Origin: Symbiodinium kawagutii
Lineage: Eukaryota; Sar; Dinophyceae; Suessiales; Symbiodiniaceae
Length of the DNA stretch: 64,000 nt
Direction: 5' to 3'
NCBI GenBank assembly: GCA_009767595.1
Contig: VSDK01021695.1
Span: 249,241 to 313,240 of the forward strand
Positions 47,701 through 61,700 of the stretch are shown here, piece by piece. Under the pieces are notes generated by a model, which was not told the origin of the DNA, did no database searches, and saw only the letters and a program-made list of their open reading frames with translations. The position numbers and the translations under genes are program-made. Every line of letters starts with the position of its first letter. Positions within the stretch are counted from its first letter, which is position 1.

Positions 47701-50700
47701 TCCAAGATCAGCAGGATCTCCTGAGAAATGGCAACGCCTTACAAATCTAGCACTGTGCTGGGGGAAGCTAACTATGACATTGATGCAGTCGATGGATGGT
47801 ACACTTGCAACAGTTATTCAAGGACGTTCATGGATGATGCTTGAAGGTCAATAACATGGCCAAATATCGTTGATGAGAGCTACATAATCAACTGGTTCAT
47901 GATGATTGCTGATGCTGAATCTCAGTTGGTAGCGAAGGAAGGCCAATGAATTGGTTAATCCTGGTGGTTAACAATTCACAGAACCAAACTAAACCTGACA
48001 GAACGATGTATTTATCGACAACTGTATGATATGCCTACATACAATCAAACATGTCAAAAGCAATGGTGTCAGAAGGGCTTATTTGCCATGAACGTTGCTA
48101 AGAGGCGAGTAAGTGAGGATCGCGCAACCCATACACATCTGGCAAACGAACAAATTGAAACAAATGAGACTTGCACAGACTAGCACAGACCCCTCATGAA
48201 ATCCATGAACCTAAACTTAAATGGTTTCTGGCTACTCAATAAACAGATCCCATGCAGATACCAAGTCCCAAGATGTTCCAAGTTCCAGCTGCTCCTGCGC
48301 TCGGCCAAGGGCGAAGACGGGCAAGAGACACCTGGGACATGGCCTTTCCCCACCCTTGGACCCGGGATGCCAACAAAGCCCGGAGTTCATTGGGGCGTGG
48401 CTGCGGCACTGTCGGCTCACTCTGATCAGAAACAACCGTAGGACAAAGCAGCATTCAGCAACAAGTCCATCAACAATCATCCTGGAGTAGATCGAAAATC
48501 CTCAAATCATCTCAAATCCAAAAAAACAAAAACCCAGCAACGCGCGGTTTTTGAGCGCGGAATGGCCGTGACCAATGTCTTGGTGGCTTATGGTCAATCC
48601 CTTGCTAAAAATATATATATTCTTAGTGGTTATTAATGGTAAATCAATCATATCCCAAAAACACTAAAAATCTAAGTTAGTGGGTATAAGCCATCCAGAT
48701 GTCACCCCGTACCCCTGGTTCCCCGCCATTAACCATTGTTTTCCCTCTTATTGTTGGTGGAAATCCCCTATTAGTTGGTTGGTTAATATTGACCCACAGC
48801 CATGTCTACAACATCCTACAACCCACGGCTAGAACCCACAGGCCCCGCGGCCGAACTGGATCCCCGGGCTTGCCGCCCTGCCGGACGATCTGGTGCACCG
48901 AGTTGGTGAAGCGTTGCTCGCGCTGCTCCTGGGCCCGTGCGGCCGCTGGATTTGCTACGAAAACCATGGGATTTTCTATGAAAACCCTGGGAAAAATGGG
49001 CATTTCTATGGAAACCATTGGATCTTGTAGGGATTCTGGTGGTTTTTTCTAGGGAATGTTCTTTTTTAAGGAATTTCGATGGAACGTTCTTATGGAAATT
49101 TCTGTAGCACCCATGGGATTGCATAGGGGTTGTAGCCATCAACGTGAACGGGCGGTACCCCTATGACTTGAGAAACACCCATTTCTGCAACAATAATTCA
49201 GTATCCTGTCCATCATCAAGCAGCCCCCTAGCGAGCATACTTGCCCTTGCAGCTTGCAGCGGTATGCAGTGATACTGTGAACATTCATTGAGCAGCGGGG
49301 CCAAGTACGGCGAGCCTTGGGATGAACACATGGCTGAAACCTTGTTGAACGAGCTGCCATTATAGCTCCACTTGCTTCCTAGCAAGTTCACCCCGCATCA
49401 CAAATGAAGTCACCCAATGTCGATATCAAATTGATGAATTTGGCATCATATCGTCAGAGTTCTAGTCTGATATGTGGGAACTCAAGCAGCAAAATCCCAA
49501 AGAGTTGTTGGTTAATCGGAATTACTACCTCAGCTAAGAACAGCTGAATCCTGTCAAACCCGGCAAAGGCACCATTCCTGGCGATGCTACATCCAGCTGT
49601 GAACCCCCTACTGAATTGCAGCTAGGCTGGTCAGGTTGGATGCTGGTTGAAAGCTTCATGGATGTTCACACAACCCGGCTGCCGCGCCAAGTTTCCCTTG
49701 GCTCATGATTCATCACTCCATAGGTCGACCTAGGCAGCCCGCAGCGCAACGGCTTGCAGGCAACAAAGAAGAATAGATTGACCCAAAAGGATAGTCAACA
49801 TCGAGAATCGGACCGTCAACCGAATCAACAATATCAAATTAGTCAGGCACATGAAAAAACATGGAGAGATGACAATGACAGCCAACAGTGTACAATATTT
49901 TGATCGGAATTTGGTCAAAACAATATGTTGAGCAAAACTTATCATCAACCATACCTTTTCAAGAACGCTTTGAAGAAACCAAAAGTTATCAAACACTGTT
50001 TATTTGGAATTTGCAGCATTTCAATCTGTAAGGTGTTGGCATATGCATATCCAGGAGTCTATATTTATACCTATAAATATATAATCTGTATATGCATATG
50101 TGCCAAAATAGTGGTGTACTCCCAAAACCAATCGCTTTCCCAGGCTTTCCCAGCAAAACGATCAGTTTTGGTGTCTTACCCTATTTTATTCTATAGTATG
50201 ATTATTTTGATGGGTAGCCATACTAGGTAATCATTTCTACTATCATCATACAATGATCATTGCCCTATGGCTTGGCATTTACGGTGGTTTCTCAAACTAG
50301 GGGACCAAAAATGGTTGGTTCATCACCACAAATGGTTAATGATGGATGATTTAGGGGTATCCTATTTTGAGAAAGCACCCATATCATCTAGCCGCCAATG
50401 GTGTGCACCCCGTGGCGCCACCCCCAAAAACACAACAGCTGTCACTACTGGCAGCCCTGGTGCTCTACGATGAGGACATGGATGCGGACGTTGGGGATCT
50501 CCGCCTACCGCCGGGGCATCCGATGCCGTGATGCGGAGAAGCGCATGAAAAATGGATCTGCGATCTGCTGATATTGGTTTTCCTGTTTAGCATTTAGGAA
50601 GTATGTCGACATAACTTTGTATAGATAAATATAATATAGGGGTTATCAGAAAAACATGTTTAGCATTCAGGATTCTGTATAGCAGTTATATCTTGAATTT

Positions 50701-53700
50701 GATGGTTTATCCTTGTATAACTGACAGAATCTTAAGACATGATTCTACAAATCTGTAGGTGCACACCACAGTCCCCAAGCGCACTTGATCATTGGAAAAA
50801 AATGGCGCCCTTCGCTGACCCCAACCTGTGGCAAATGCCGATCTTCCTCTCGACTGTAGTCCCCAGTGTACAAGACTCGAATGCCTAGCGCCACGGAAAG
50901 GATGAGCAGAGCATGGTCCAGCGTTCCAACCCCATACCATGGGGTGTAGGCACACAGAACACGAAATCATATATGGCCATAAACAGTGGTGTTTCAGGCA
51001 GCTTTGCGGCTCATGGTTGGCTCCCCCAACGATCCTTAGCATGACGATTTCTGATTGTGAAGCCAATCATTGGGAGGATCTCGAATTTACAGCTGCAGGT
51101 CAAAACCCTATACCCAAGCTGCTGCCAAAAATCGTCGAAGCGTTTTCAAAGCCTTGGCATGTACACCTACCTTGGTATCTCCTTCCCCACTTTCTCTTTC
51201 GTAATGACCCATCGCCATATGTTCAGGGTCCGTGAAGCGAATGCTATGGCTATACACCCAGCTGGTTGCTGTCTGCGTGTCAAACATGAACAGCATCAAG
51301 CCCGGGGCGAACCATAGCACATCAAGTCACAGTGCTGATGCACAAATCATTTTGAAGGGCCAGTGACCTAGTTTCACTGAACAATTCAACTCCTCACTCA
51401 AGTCACAATCACTTTGAAGGGCCAGTGATCTAGTTTCACTGAACAATTCAATTCCTCACTCCTCTCATGTCAGTTGCGGTGGTAATAACATGTAACAATG
51501 AGCAGGTATGCTTTAACTATTGTTGGTGGTTTCAACCTCAAAATATTTTTGTCAACCAACCGACCATTTCTAAATACATTGGGGAACATTAAAAAATCTG
51601 AATCGAACCACCAACCAGTAGTTGTCTAAGCATTGTTGCTTATCATCCCCAACTATTAACTACTATAATACTACTATAGACTAACAGTTGCAAGCTGGTT
51701 GGATTATAATTATCCCAACAATCAAGCCAACGACTCATACAAACTATAATCACTAGCCAGTAGTTGTTTACGCACTACTGTTGGCTATTATCCCCCAGCT
51801 ATCAACCACTACAATCCCAAATGATCCCAGTGGATCATCGCACCCACCAGCTGGTCATCGCTGCTTGGAACCCCATCCAGCGCCTCCGATGTTAATCATG
51901 AACATCGCAGCACCCAAGACCTGGGCACCGCGCCACGGTGGGCCCGAGGTTCCCTTGGGAGGCTGCCCCCCCAACCGAGCCCAGGACATGCCCAGCCCGG
52001 TAGCAGGAGAACTTGATGCCACGGAACTGACGTTCCTGGCCGGGGACGTCCCGGTAGCAGGTGGTGGTTGACGTTCCTTGTCAGCAGACGACCTACTTGT
52101 TGGTTAGTGAGACTGATATATATATATATATATATATACATGCATAAATATACATATATACTTGGTTGGCGGATGAGATACTTGTTAGCTGTTACACTTG
52201 TATATTTAGTGAAATTGTGAATTTGTTTGTCAATATTTGGTAGATTCTTGGCTCTTGTTCGTTTGTTGGTCTGTTGCTGCGTTGGTTTGTTATGATAGTT
52301 TGTTTGTGTGCTTTTTGGCCCTTCCAGTGCATGTTGGCTGCATGCACCGCTTCTCATGTTGCATCAGAGTTCCACATACCAATCATCCGCTGCACCAAGG
52401 AAAACCAAAAGACACAGTCATCAGCCCCACTGTCCGGTTCAGAAACTCAGCATACCCCTGCAGAACATATCAAAATCAACTTTGCGTTAGCAAAAGTTGG
52501 GCCATCAAAAAACAATTGAGACATATGTCGGCTTCTTTTACCAAAGGTGTCATCACAAGTAGCGACAAGCAACACCCAGTACGGCACTTCAACGCACACA
52601 CAGATCCGACGGTGAGTTTCGCTAGCGTATTTCTGGACCTGTTGGTTTACCAGGTCTATCTCGGGATCTTGCAACATCACGTGACCACTTGGGGCCGCAG
52701 TGAGTAACCCTCCAAGTCAGTGATGGTTTTCCTATTGACAGCAGCCATTTTGATCCATGGAGGGTGCCCCACCAGGAGGCTAACCTGCATAGCTGGTAGA
52801 TCCATTGGTTCATGACCCCAAGTTAGAGAGCCATAGCCTATAGCTGGTGATTGACACCATCAGCCATGTATGGGGTTACTATGGGTTACTAATTTCATCA
52901 CTGGATGTCCCATCATAAGTTGTGAATGATGAACATGTCTTGACGGTGATTAACTATCAATGTTCACCTTTAATGTCAATGAGTATCCACCATGATTTAT
53001 CAGCAAAGTCCCTACAAGTGTGATTAGCATCACCATTAGCTATAAACCATTGAAACTAGTTTTCAGCTAATCACGCATTAACGATGGACTATTGACATCT
53101 ATTGACTATAGGTCAAAACCCCTGTACCCTTGGTTCCACCATTCTTCACCATTGTTTTCCCTGCTGTTGTTCGTGATTATCCCCCATAAACCTGGTTGAT
53201 AGACATTGACCCAGCTCGCCATAGCTGGTATATCCCCTATAGTTGCTAGTTGTTATCCCCTTGTACAGCTGGTATATCCCCCATAGTTTGCTGGTTTAGT
53301 GACCATTCCTATAGTTGCTAGTTAATATAGCTGGTATATCCCCTATATATAGCTGGTATAGCCCCATATATAGCTGGTATAGCCCCATGTTATAGTTGTT
53401 ATGGCTGGTATATCCCCCATATATAGCCCCATATATGCTGCTTTAGTGACTTCCATCACCAGCGACTGGGCCCCCGTGGCATCGACTCCTCGCGTCCCGC
53501 AGCAGTGCAACGGCGCGGTCCTCGTGGTAGTCGAGAAGCTCAATCTGCTCCACGGTCCTGGCGCCACAGTCGTTGTTGGAGCCATGGGACCAACTTGCCA
53601 CCCTGGGGTCCCTCATCAAAAGGTACCTCAGGACTTTGGAACATGAGGTACATTCAAAAGTTCCCCAAAGTTCTGAGGTATAAAAATGTTTCACCTGTTT

Positions 53701-55681
53701 CTCATCAAAATGTTTCACCTGTTCATCATCAAAAAAATCCGATCATTCTGAAACCTTCCAAATACTTCCAAGTATTTGGAAGTAGATTGGAAGTATACGG
53801 AAGTACATGGTAGAAGCGGTGAGGTTTCCCATGAGGTACCCTCTCCCTAGAGAAGATCATGGTAATTTTTCGATAAACTAGTGGTTAAATAGTGCTTCGC
53901 AATGCTTAATAGTGCTCAATAATGGTAATAACAAGCAATCACTAAATGATTGACCAAGATGGATTAAGCAACAGAACAGTGGTTAAATCATTGGCTGAGA
54001 ACATGAAGTTGAACATAAAGTGAAATGGAGATCCAATTCCAGTGACCAACCTTGATGTGACCAACGATTGCTTAACCAGCAGGACCGGCAGTGGTGATTA
54101 TCCAACGTTGTTGATTACTGTATAATGTAGTGGCCAGTCACGGTCTTTAATGTTGGTGATCGACCAACAGTGGTTTGTCAAATTGAACAGTGGTTTGTCA
54201 TTATAAAGTATAACTGTATAATTGTAACTGTTAAATCAACAAACAGCATATAACCATAGATATCAAGCTGTGGTCAGTGTTGGTTGCTGTTGGTGATTGG
54301 ACACACATCATTTCTTAACTTTCCAGGTTGACCAAGAAACACTTGCTTTGTCTATTCACCGTAGGAGATGCACTGTAGGAAATGTACCCCCAATAACCAA
54401 GCCAATGGGGAGCTCTGCCATCGCAGGCTTGTCACGAGTTCACATGGAGCGGGGTCACAACAGCTGACTTGCAGATCATGCAGGTGGGGAAATGAATGCC
54501 AAACCTAATATGGTGGTTTCTCAATATAGGGAACTCCCCAAAATGGCCGGTTTATTACTAAAAGCAATTAAATAAGGATGATTTAGAGATACCAATATTT
54601 TGAGAAACCCCCATATTAGATACTCTTATGATATTAGTAAACAAGGCAATTGAAGTGGAACCCTCACCATGTTGAACAACATGAACAACAACCACATGGT
54701 GAGCTACAACCGGTTGACCTGCTTGCAGCATGCAGTCTGAGTCTGCAAGTTGATCCCAACTGTCTATGAGTTCTCGCTCCAGTCCCTTGACTGGGTTGAC
54801 CGCAACCACCGCAGCCACAACAACAGCGGTTGGGATTCTTAGAGTTGTGCACCGGTCGTTCTGAAGGGTGGCCAAATGGTAGATGATCAACCATCGTGAA
54901 AGCAATCGCCCAAGAAACAAGTTTATTTGTCGTGATTTACTTGTCAACTTCTGATTTTTAGCTGTTGGAATTTCCATCTCACAGGGTTAACCAGCTCGAC
55001 TGTAGCTGTCAGGTTTGCTTAAAGTTGCGATGTGCCGAAGGAGTATGAGGAGTGCCACCAATGTACAAATTAAATATTTCTGGGCAAAGTTGCTACAAGC
55101 AAAAGGTTAAGACACTGTCCAATAGTGGTTGTCTTCACAGTCCATGAGAAGTCAGTGAATGCTACTGTAACGATAGGGTGTAGTGAACAAACATGTCTGG
55201 GAATAGGCAATAAAAGCCAACTAACAACAAGCAGTTGTTCATGAAACAGTGGTCCCTCCAATCGTTCATGGATCTGTCTTTAGGTTCCATGTTAGTTTCT
55301 CTTGGGGTGTGAGATCGCCAAACATCAAACATCAGTTTTCTCAGCATGTGTCAAGCATGTTCGGCGTAATAGTGGTGATGACAAGACCAGGAGTGTCAAG
55401 AACCGCGGTCGATCTGTCAAGAATCTCGATTGATTGCTGATCATCAATGATACTATTGTAATCATAGCCTATCACGATCATAGTAGATAATATGTTCCAC
55501 CACAGGGGTCAATCATTTTCATGGTCTGTCTGGTACATCTACATTGACAACCCTGGTATTTGATGGTCGCTGTACTTCCACCATTCAACTGGCCAGTTTG
55601 TTCGTCGTGTTGCCCCAAGAACCGGCCTGTTGATGTCTTCACTGCCAAAGATCTGGTCCTTGCACATGTGGCGGCATCAGT

Positions 55682-55734
<53 letters not shown>

Positions 55735-58700
55735 ATGCATTTATATATTCATAGATGGTTCATTATCAGATCTGCGCTGCCTTTTTCACCATTGTGTTCA
55801 TCATCATCGTAACATATTTTGAGTTATTCATCATCATTCACAGGCGCACATTAAATTCATAGTGATGCTCATCTTCATTACATTAGTCTTCATCACTAGT
55901 TCGATCATCGATTTCACAACCAGATTTTCGCTGCATCATTTTCTTGACCACAACATCAGGTTTCAGTTTGATTCACATGTTACGCGCAATCACTTGTTCC
56001 GAACAGTGGACACGGCCGTCTTTTTCAAAAATCCAAGAATTTGACCATCTATGTGGAGATTTTTCGCGTGTTGTCCAGATTGCCAGACGTGCTGGACAAC
56101 AACTGCATTAAATATACGAGGTCATGCCACGCGATTAACAGCTCGACGGGGTGGTGCTGACTTCTCCGTTGATCATAATCCTTTGGTTGTTACATGATTC
56201 ATCCGCTATGCATTTTCAGCGAGAGGACGGATCATGAATCATAAGCCATCTTTGCTATTGATTAGAGAAACGCTAACCTTCATTGATCATGCCAAGACCT
56301 TGGAAATAGCTCGAAGAACACATGTTTCAAGCCACAACTGGAGAGATGTTGAGGATACTACAAACCGTCAATGATGGCAAACAATGGCTCATCATAGGGG
56401 ATCCTATCCAACAATAACAATCATTGATAATTCATCAAGTATGATTTTCCGGCACCAAGGACTACTGTAAAGATAAGGAGCACAAAGAACAATGAGCCGA
56501 ATATTAATATGGATAAACAACTAGATTTTCATGACAAACATTCAGATCATTGTAGAATCAACCTGATCTGACCGACAACAATGGTACCACAAGTGTATTT
56601 TGTCGAAACGGCGGGGCGTGGAGAACAAATAACATCTAAAGGTTTGATAATGGATGATAGCGTCCAATCATGGGCAATCATGATCAATCATGGTAATAGT
56701 GATTTGATTGGTACAGTACAAATTAATACTGATTAACAATGGTTAATGCTGACTAAGGACGGTTAACAACAATGGTTGTTGATGGTGCTGTTTGCGATCA
56801 CAAAAATGAGCTCCCTAAACTATGGTGCCCCTAGGACTAAGCATGATCAATTCTGACACAACCATAAAATGGTTCAATCATCATTAGCCTATCATACATC
56901 ACCTCTTCTCGATTAACCCGTAGAAACAATAAGTGGTCACGTGAAATGGTTGAACCACCACTATATACTCATTCCGGGGGATTCCTTTCTGAGGATGACT
57001 GAGTCCTTTGGCAAAGCATCCACCAAGCGCGTTCTCAGCTAACCAGGTCCTCCGCAGCGATCTTGCTGACTCTGGCGTAGTCTTGCCATAACCTCGGGTC
57101 AGAGTCGAAGCAGGCGCGCCATGGCGACTCGCTGTTGAAGGTGCCAACGGGTTCATCATCATGAAGGTAACATCAACGACCAAAGATGATCCAAACCTTG
57201 GAGATAACCAATGACTTTGGAGGCACCCAAGGTTTGCAGGAAACACGCAAGTCATGTTCCAAGGTAGGGCTGCTCACCAGGTTGGAATGTTGATGAACTG
57301 GCGGAATTTTGGCGTCTGGAAGGCGGTACTACTCGCATCATTGGCCAATCTCACCAGTGACCATTTCTGCCTCTTTATTTCAGGCTTCTTGCAGGGTTGC
57401 TCGCGTGTGAACAAACAAATTGTTACGATCGTGAACGAGCGGCGAAGCTCTCTATTAAAACCAGTTGGCGGGTGTTTATTTTGTCAAGTCTAATTGCGTG
57501 ACTGCCTTGGTGATTATTTACAGTACATCTTTCGACACAACCCCGAAGACTTTTGAAGCCGTTCTTGAACAAAAAACCATCAAAAAGGACGAGGGTAAGG
57601 TCCAACCTTGTTTGACCATCAGCGTGTCAGCGTGACATCTTGGCAGCCACCATGTTCATGCCAAACCGAGAACATACCAATCATGTGTAGCTCAAAATGG
57701 TTCATGATGGTGAATCATGGTCAACAATGGTTGCTACTAACTGGGCTACAGTTGGTTATCACTACGACCAGCAATGCAGAAACCCATATACTGCAAATAC
57801 ATGGGTTGATATATGATTGTATTATATAATCATCATCATATTGCTGAGTCTCAAAGCCCTGCGCCCTTGGTGAACATACCAAACATGAGAGGAATTGTAA
57901 CCATTGTTGAGATGTGGTTCACCAAGCATTCTTTTGGATGGTTGGCTATGACTTGTGACCCATCTGGTGGTTTTTCAAGCCATCCGGTTTCGCCAATAAT
58001 CCAAGTCATTATATAATAAGTCATATACAGTAATAAACCCATCATAATTTTGGGTTTTCCAATGACTCAAGAAACCACCATGACTACAAAAAATGTTGTG
58101 GGTGATTATCCCCCATTATCCACCATTCTTAGTCATTATTAACCATAGTTGTCCACTGTCCCTGGCTAACCATAGAAACTTGGTGGCTTATAGATCCCTT
58201 GCTAAAAATATATTTTTAGTGGTTATATGGTAAATCAATCATATCCCAAAAACACTAAAAACCTAAGAATTCGTGGGTATAAGCCATCCAGGAAACACCC
58301 TCACAGCTATCAAGACCTCTATCCCAGGTGTCCAGGGCCCCGGACATCTTGCAGATGGGTCGTGTTGGGTGAGTCATGAAGACCTTTCCCTTAAACTCCG
58401 TGCGGTTCACGAAGTACCTGTGGCGCGAACTTCTCAGTAGAGTCCTGTGCTTTGTCAAAGTGGGAAGCCCAATGGTTTCTCAATGAATTCAAATAATCTA
58501 TGGAGAAACCATTGGAAAATCACTAGTAAATGAATGGGAAGAAACCATGCAGGAATAATAGGTTCTCTCTGGTTTCTTGAGAAACTCAATAGACCACTGA
58601 CTAGTAGTTATAATGGGTTTCCTAATGTTTCTTAAGCCATTGATCATCCAAGGAACTCAGAAGCCATGGATCATGGTTATTTATCACCAGAAGTGATCAT

Positions 58701-61700
58701 CCAAACTACTAGTTTTGGATACAAATGTTTCGTTTCTTAAGCCAGCAGAGAAGCCCCCAAGATATGGTTGGAGTTTACTTCTATAAAGATAATGCTGAAT
58801 TTGCAGAATGGTGATAACTGGCTTGAGACAGCACCTGCATGACGGATCGCACGGAGGACTTCTGCAGCGGACCAAATGTGAGCTGAAGACCGTTTTGTTG
58901 ATTGGAAAACCGACCTTCAGTGACTGGAGGAGCAATGCTTTCTGGTGGCACCAGTGGTCCCCAAGTGCCTCCGCAGTACTACCTGTCACTGCCAACGTTT
59001 GCTACTCCAAAATGACCAACTCACTGTTCACCCGCACCCGTATTGCTGCTTTCTTGGTTGCATGTCTGGTTGGCTGGTTGGTTGGTGTGGCTATCAATGA
59101 TAGGTTAGTTGTAGTGATTGTCCTGGTCCTTAATTAGCAGTGGATTTTCAACAAATCACCAAGGAACAAAAACACACAAAGGGGCCAAACGGTAAAGCCA
59201 ATTCAGAAAACACCTTAGCAGGATACTGTTTGATCACATCACATCTGCAAAAAACTGTCCTTTTATCAAAACAACCTTTTTCAATTCTGGGTAGTCAAAA
59301 AATAGTTCAACCACCATTCAACCATTTCTGCTGTTCCTTGTCATTAAGCCAAAGATCGTTGCTTGGCTAGGCAGAATCATCCCTATTCACAGTATGGCTA
59401 CACTTGGGGTGTGACCCAAAAATATATGAATACTACATCTAAATTGTCTATGTAAATGGGACCGCATATAAATGCGATTGAATTCATGTATATATAATAA
59501 GTATATATAATAAGTATATATATATATGTATGTATGTATATTACTGTGTTAACGCAATACCTTAACCTAACTATTGTGTATACCCTCTAGCACAATAGCC
59601 AGCTTATCACTCGGCAATTCCTTAACCAGCTGACGACGCGCACGGGACGGCTCCGCTATGATCCAAGTGGAAGTGGGTCACTAAAAGCAGATCCACCTGA
59701 TCAGTCGTCGAAACGGTGAACGGTGATGTCATGTGTCAGGGGTCTTGGTTAACATTGATGCTTGAGAATCATGTACTGTCCACATACTTTATATATATAT
59801 ATATATATAAACACAAATATGTATATATATATATCATAAAACATATACACAAACATTGTATATTGTGTGCACTTGGTAGATTTCGCCAGATGTTGATTCA
59901 GTGTGGCAAATCAATCACTGTTCACCGACATTAACAATGGGGTCACCATGATTCGCGTCATCAATCCCTGGGGCAAAGATATCACCTGACTTCACCATGG
60001 TTCCAAAACACCACGATATACCCCGCCGATACACCCATGAAGCCGCGCTGCGCTTCGGGACCGGCATGATCAAAAGGGTGGGTACATCAATGCTCCTGAA
60101 GTATTGCCACATCGGTGGGTTCATGGACACTATATGCACAGTAGATATGCATGTCCATAATCATTCACGTACAACACTTGTTGATGTGGAACAATGCCAG
60201 GTCATACTGACTTGGCAGCTGGACGTACCCATAGAGACCACAAACATGTTTGCTTTGCATGCCAACCAACACCAAAAAAGTAACTTGAAGTTCGCACCCA
60301 AACAATAAACATGCCCCATGATATCACCTGACTGCAAGAAGAACATGATGCAACAAATCGGCGCAAGTAATATCAACCAACTGCTCTGACACCAAACCCG
60401 TGCTACACCAATTGCCATCTTCCAATTATGCATGCCATGGCGATCTAGATTGGGGTCCAGAAGGTTCAGCCCAGAGGGTTGCATCAAGAATCCCCCCACA
60501 ACCGCCACAATTGGCACCAGCAACAACAATAGCCACAGTTGATGATCAATCTTCAACCATTGATCATTACTTAGCCAGTGATGGTCATTGCTAGAACCCG
60601 TGATGGTCATTATGACATGTCCTGACCGCTAGCTACCAACATTTCATGCGCTACGGCAGAGATGAATTAACATAGTCATGGGCCGGCAGACCGCGGTTTC
60701 CGGGGCCCCCGACCTCCGCTGGATTGATGTGATCGAAGTAGGGCAAGCAGCTCATGCCACTGTGCGCTGGATGCACGCCGCAGTCGAACATCACTACCTG
60801 GCAAAAATAAAACTCTCAGCTCCAACAGAAGGTGAGATCTGCTATTGATCGATTCCCATGTGGTGGTTAAATGATGATGGTTCGATGATGGTTGAATGAT
60901 GGCTCAACGATGGTAACTTTTGGTTTATAATCAGGTTTAACAATGGGTAATGATGGCCAATAGCAACAACAAAAAAAGGGAATATATTCCCTTTCTCAAC
61001 TCGTTCAACATCCAGGCAGGGCCAGTTTCGGGTCATTGTGTGACCCGTTGGTTGCAGACTCCCATAGGAGGTCCCCTCGGGCTGCTGTTTTGTCCACGAT
61101 GTGGAAGGTTGGGGGGGGTACTCCTCCTGAGATCTTTGCAGCACCTCATGAGCAGTGCCGTCTTCATCACGACAGGTGCTTGAAGCTTCCTCAAATCTCT
61201 GCACCGTCTCCTCATAAATCAAGTTCGATTCCCAACCAGACTTGTCTGCAGGACACTCCTTCCTGAGCTTTTTGCCACAAAGCAAAGCCATCCCGGATTT
61301 GGGATAGAGCAGGGTTCTGACTCACAGCCATACGTATGCCTCCATGCACTACCACTACAAAGTGATGCCCAACCCCTTCAATTGTAAGTTACAACCACAC
61401 TTAAAGAACTTGATGGCCTCACTTTGTAATTATCAATGGCAGTTTTTTCTTGCTCATTCATCAAGATCGGTGACAAACACTGCTGAATGTTGTTGATCAG
61501 CAGTTCATTGATCACTTTATGTTGCTTGTTCGCTGAATTCGCAAATAATCATTCTGATTCTACTTGTTAATAGTCATATTGTGTCATTAACCATGCCAAA
61601 CTTTGGTAATAAGTATCGGTAACTATGATATTAGCAAATAGCACTATCCCATTCCAGCATTCTGCAGATTGGTTTCATTCGGGTTTGTCCAGAATGCCTA

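Noticed and set aside
55560..55812. ORFs with poly-Ser and poly-His
   Set aside because: They are translations of the (TCA)n microsatellite.
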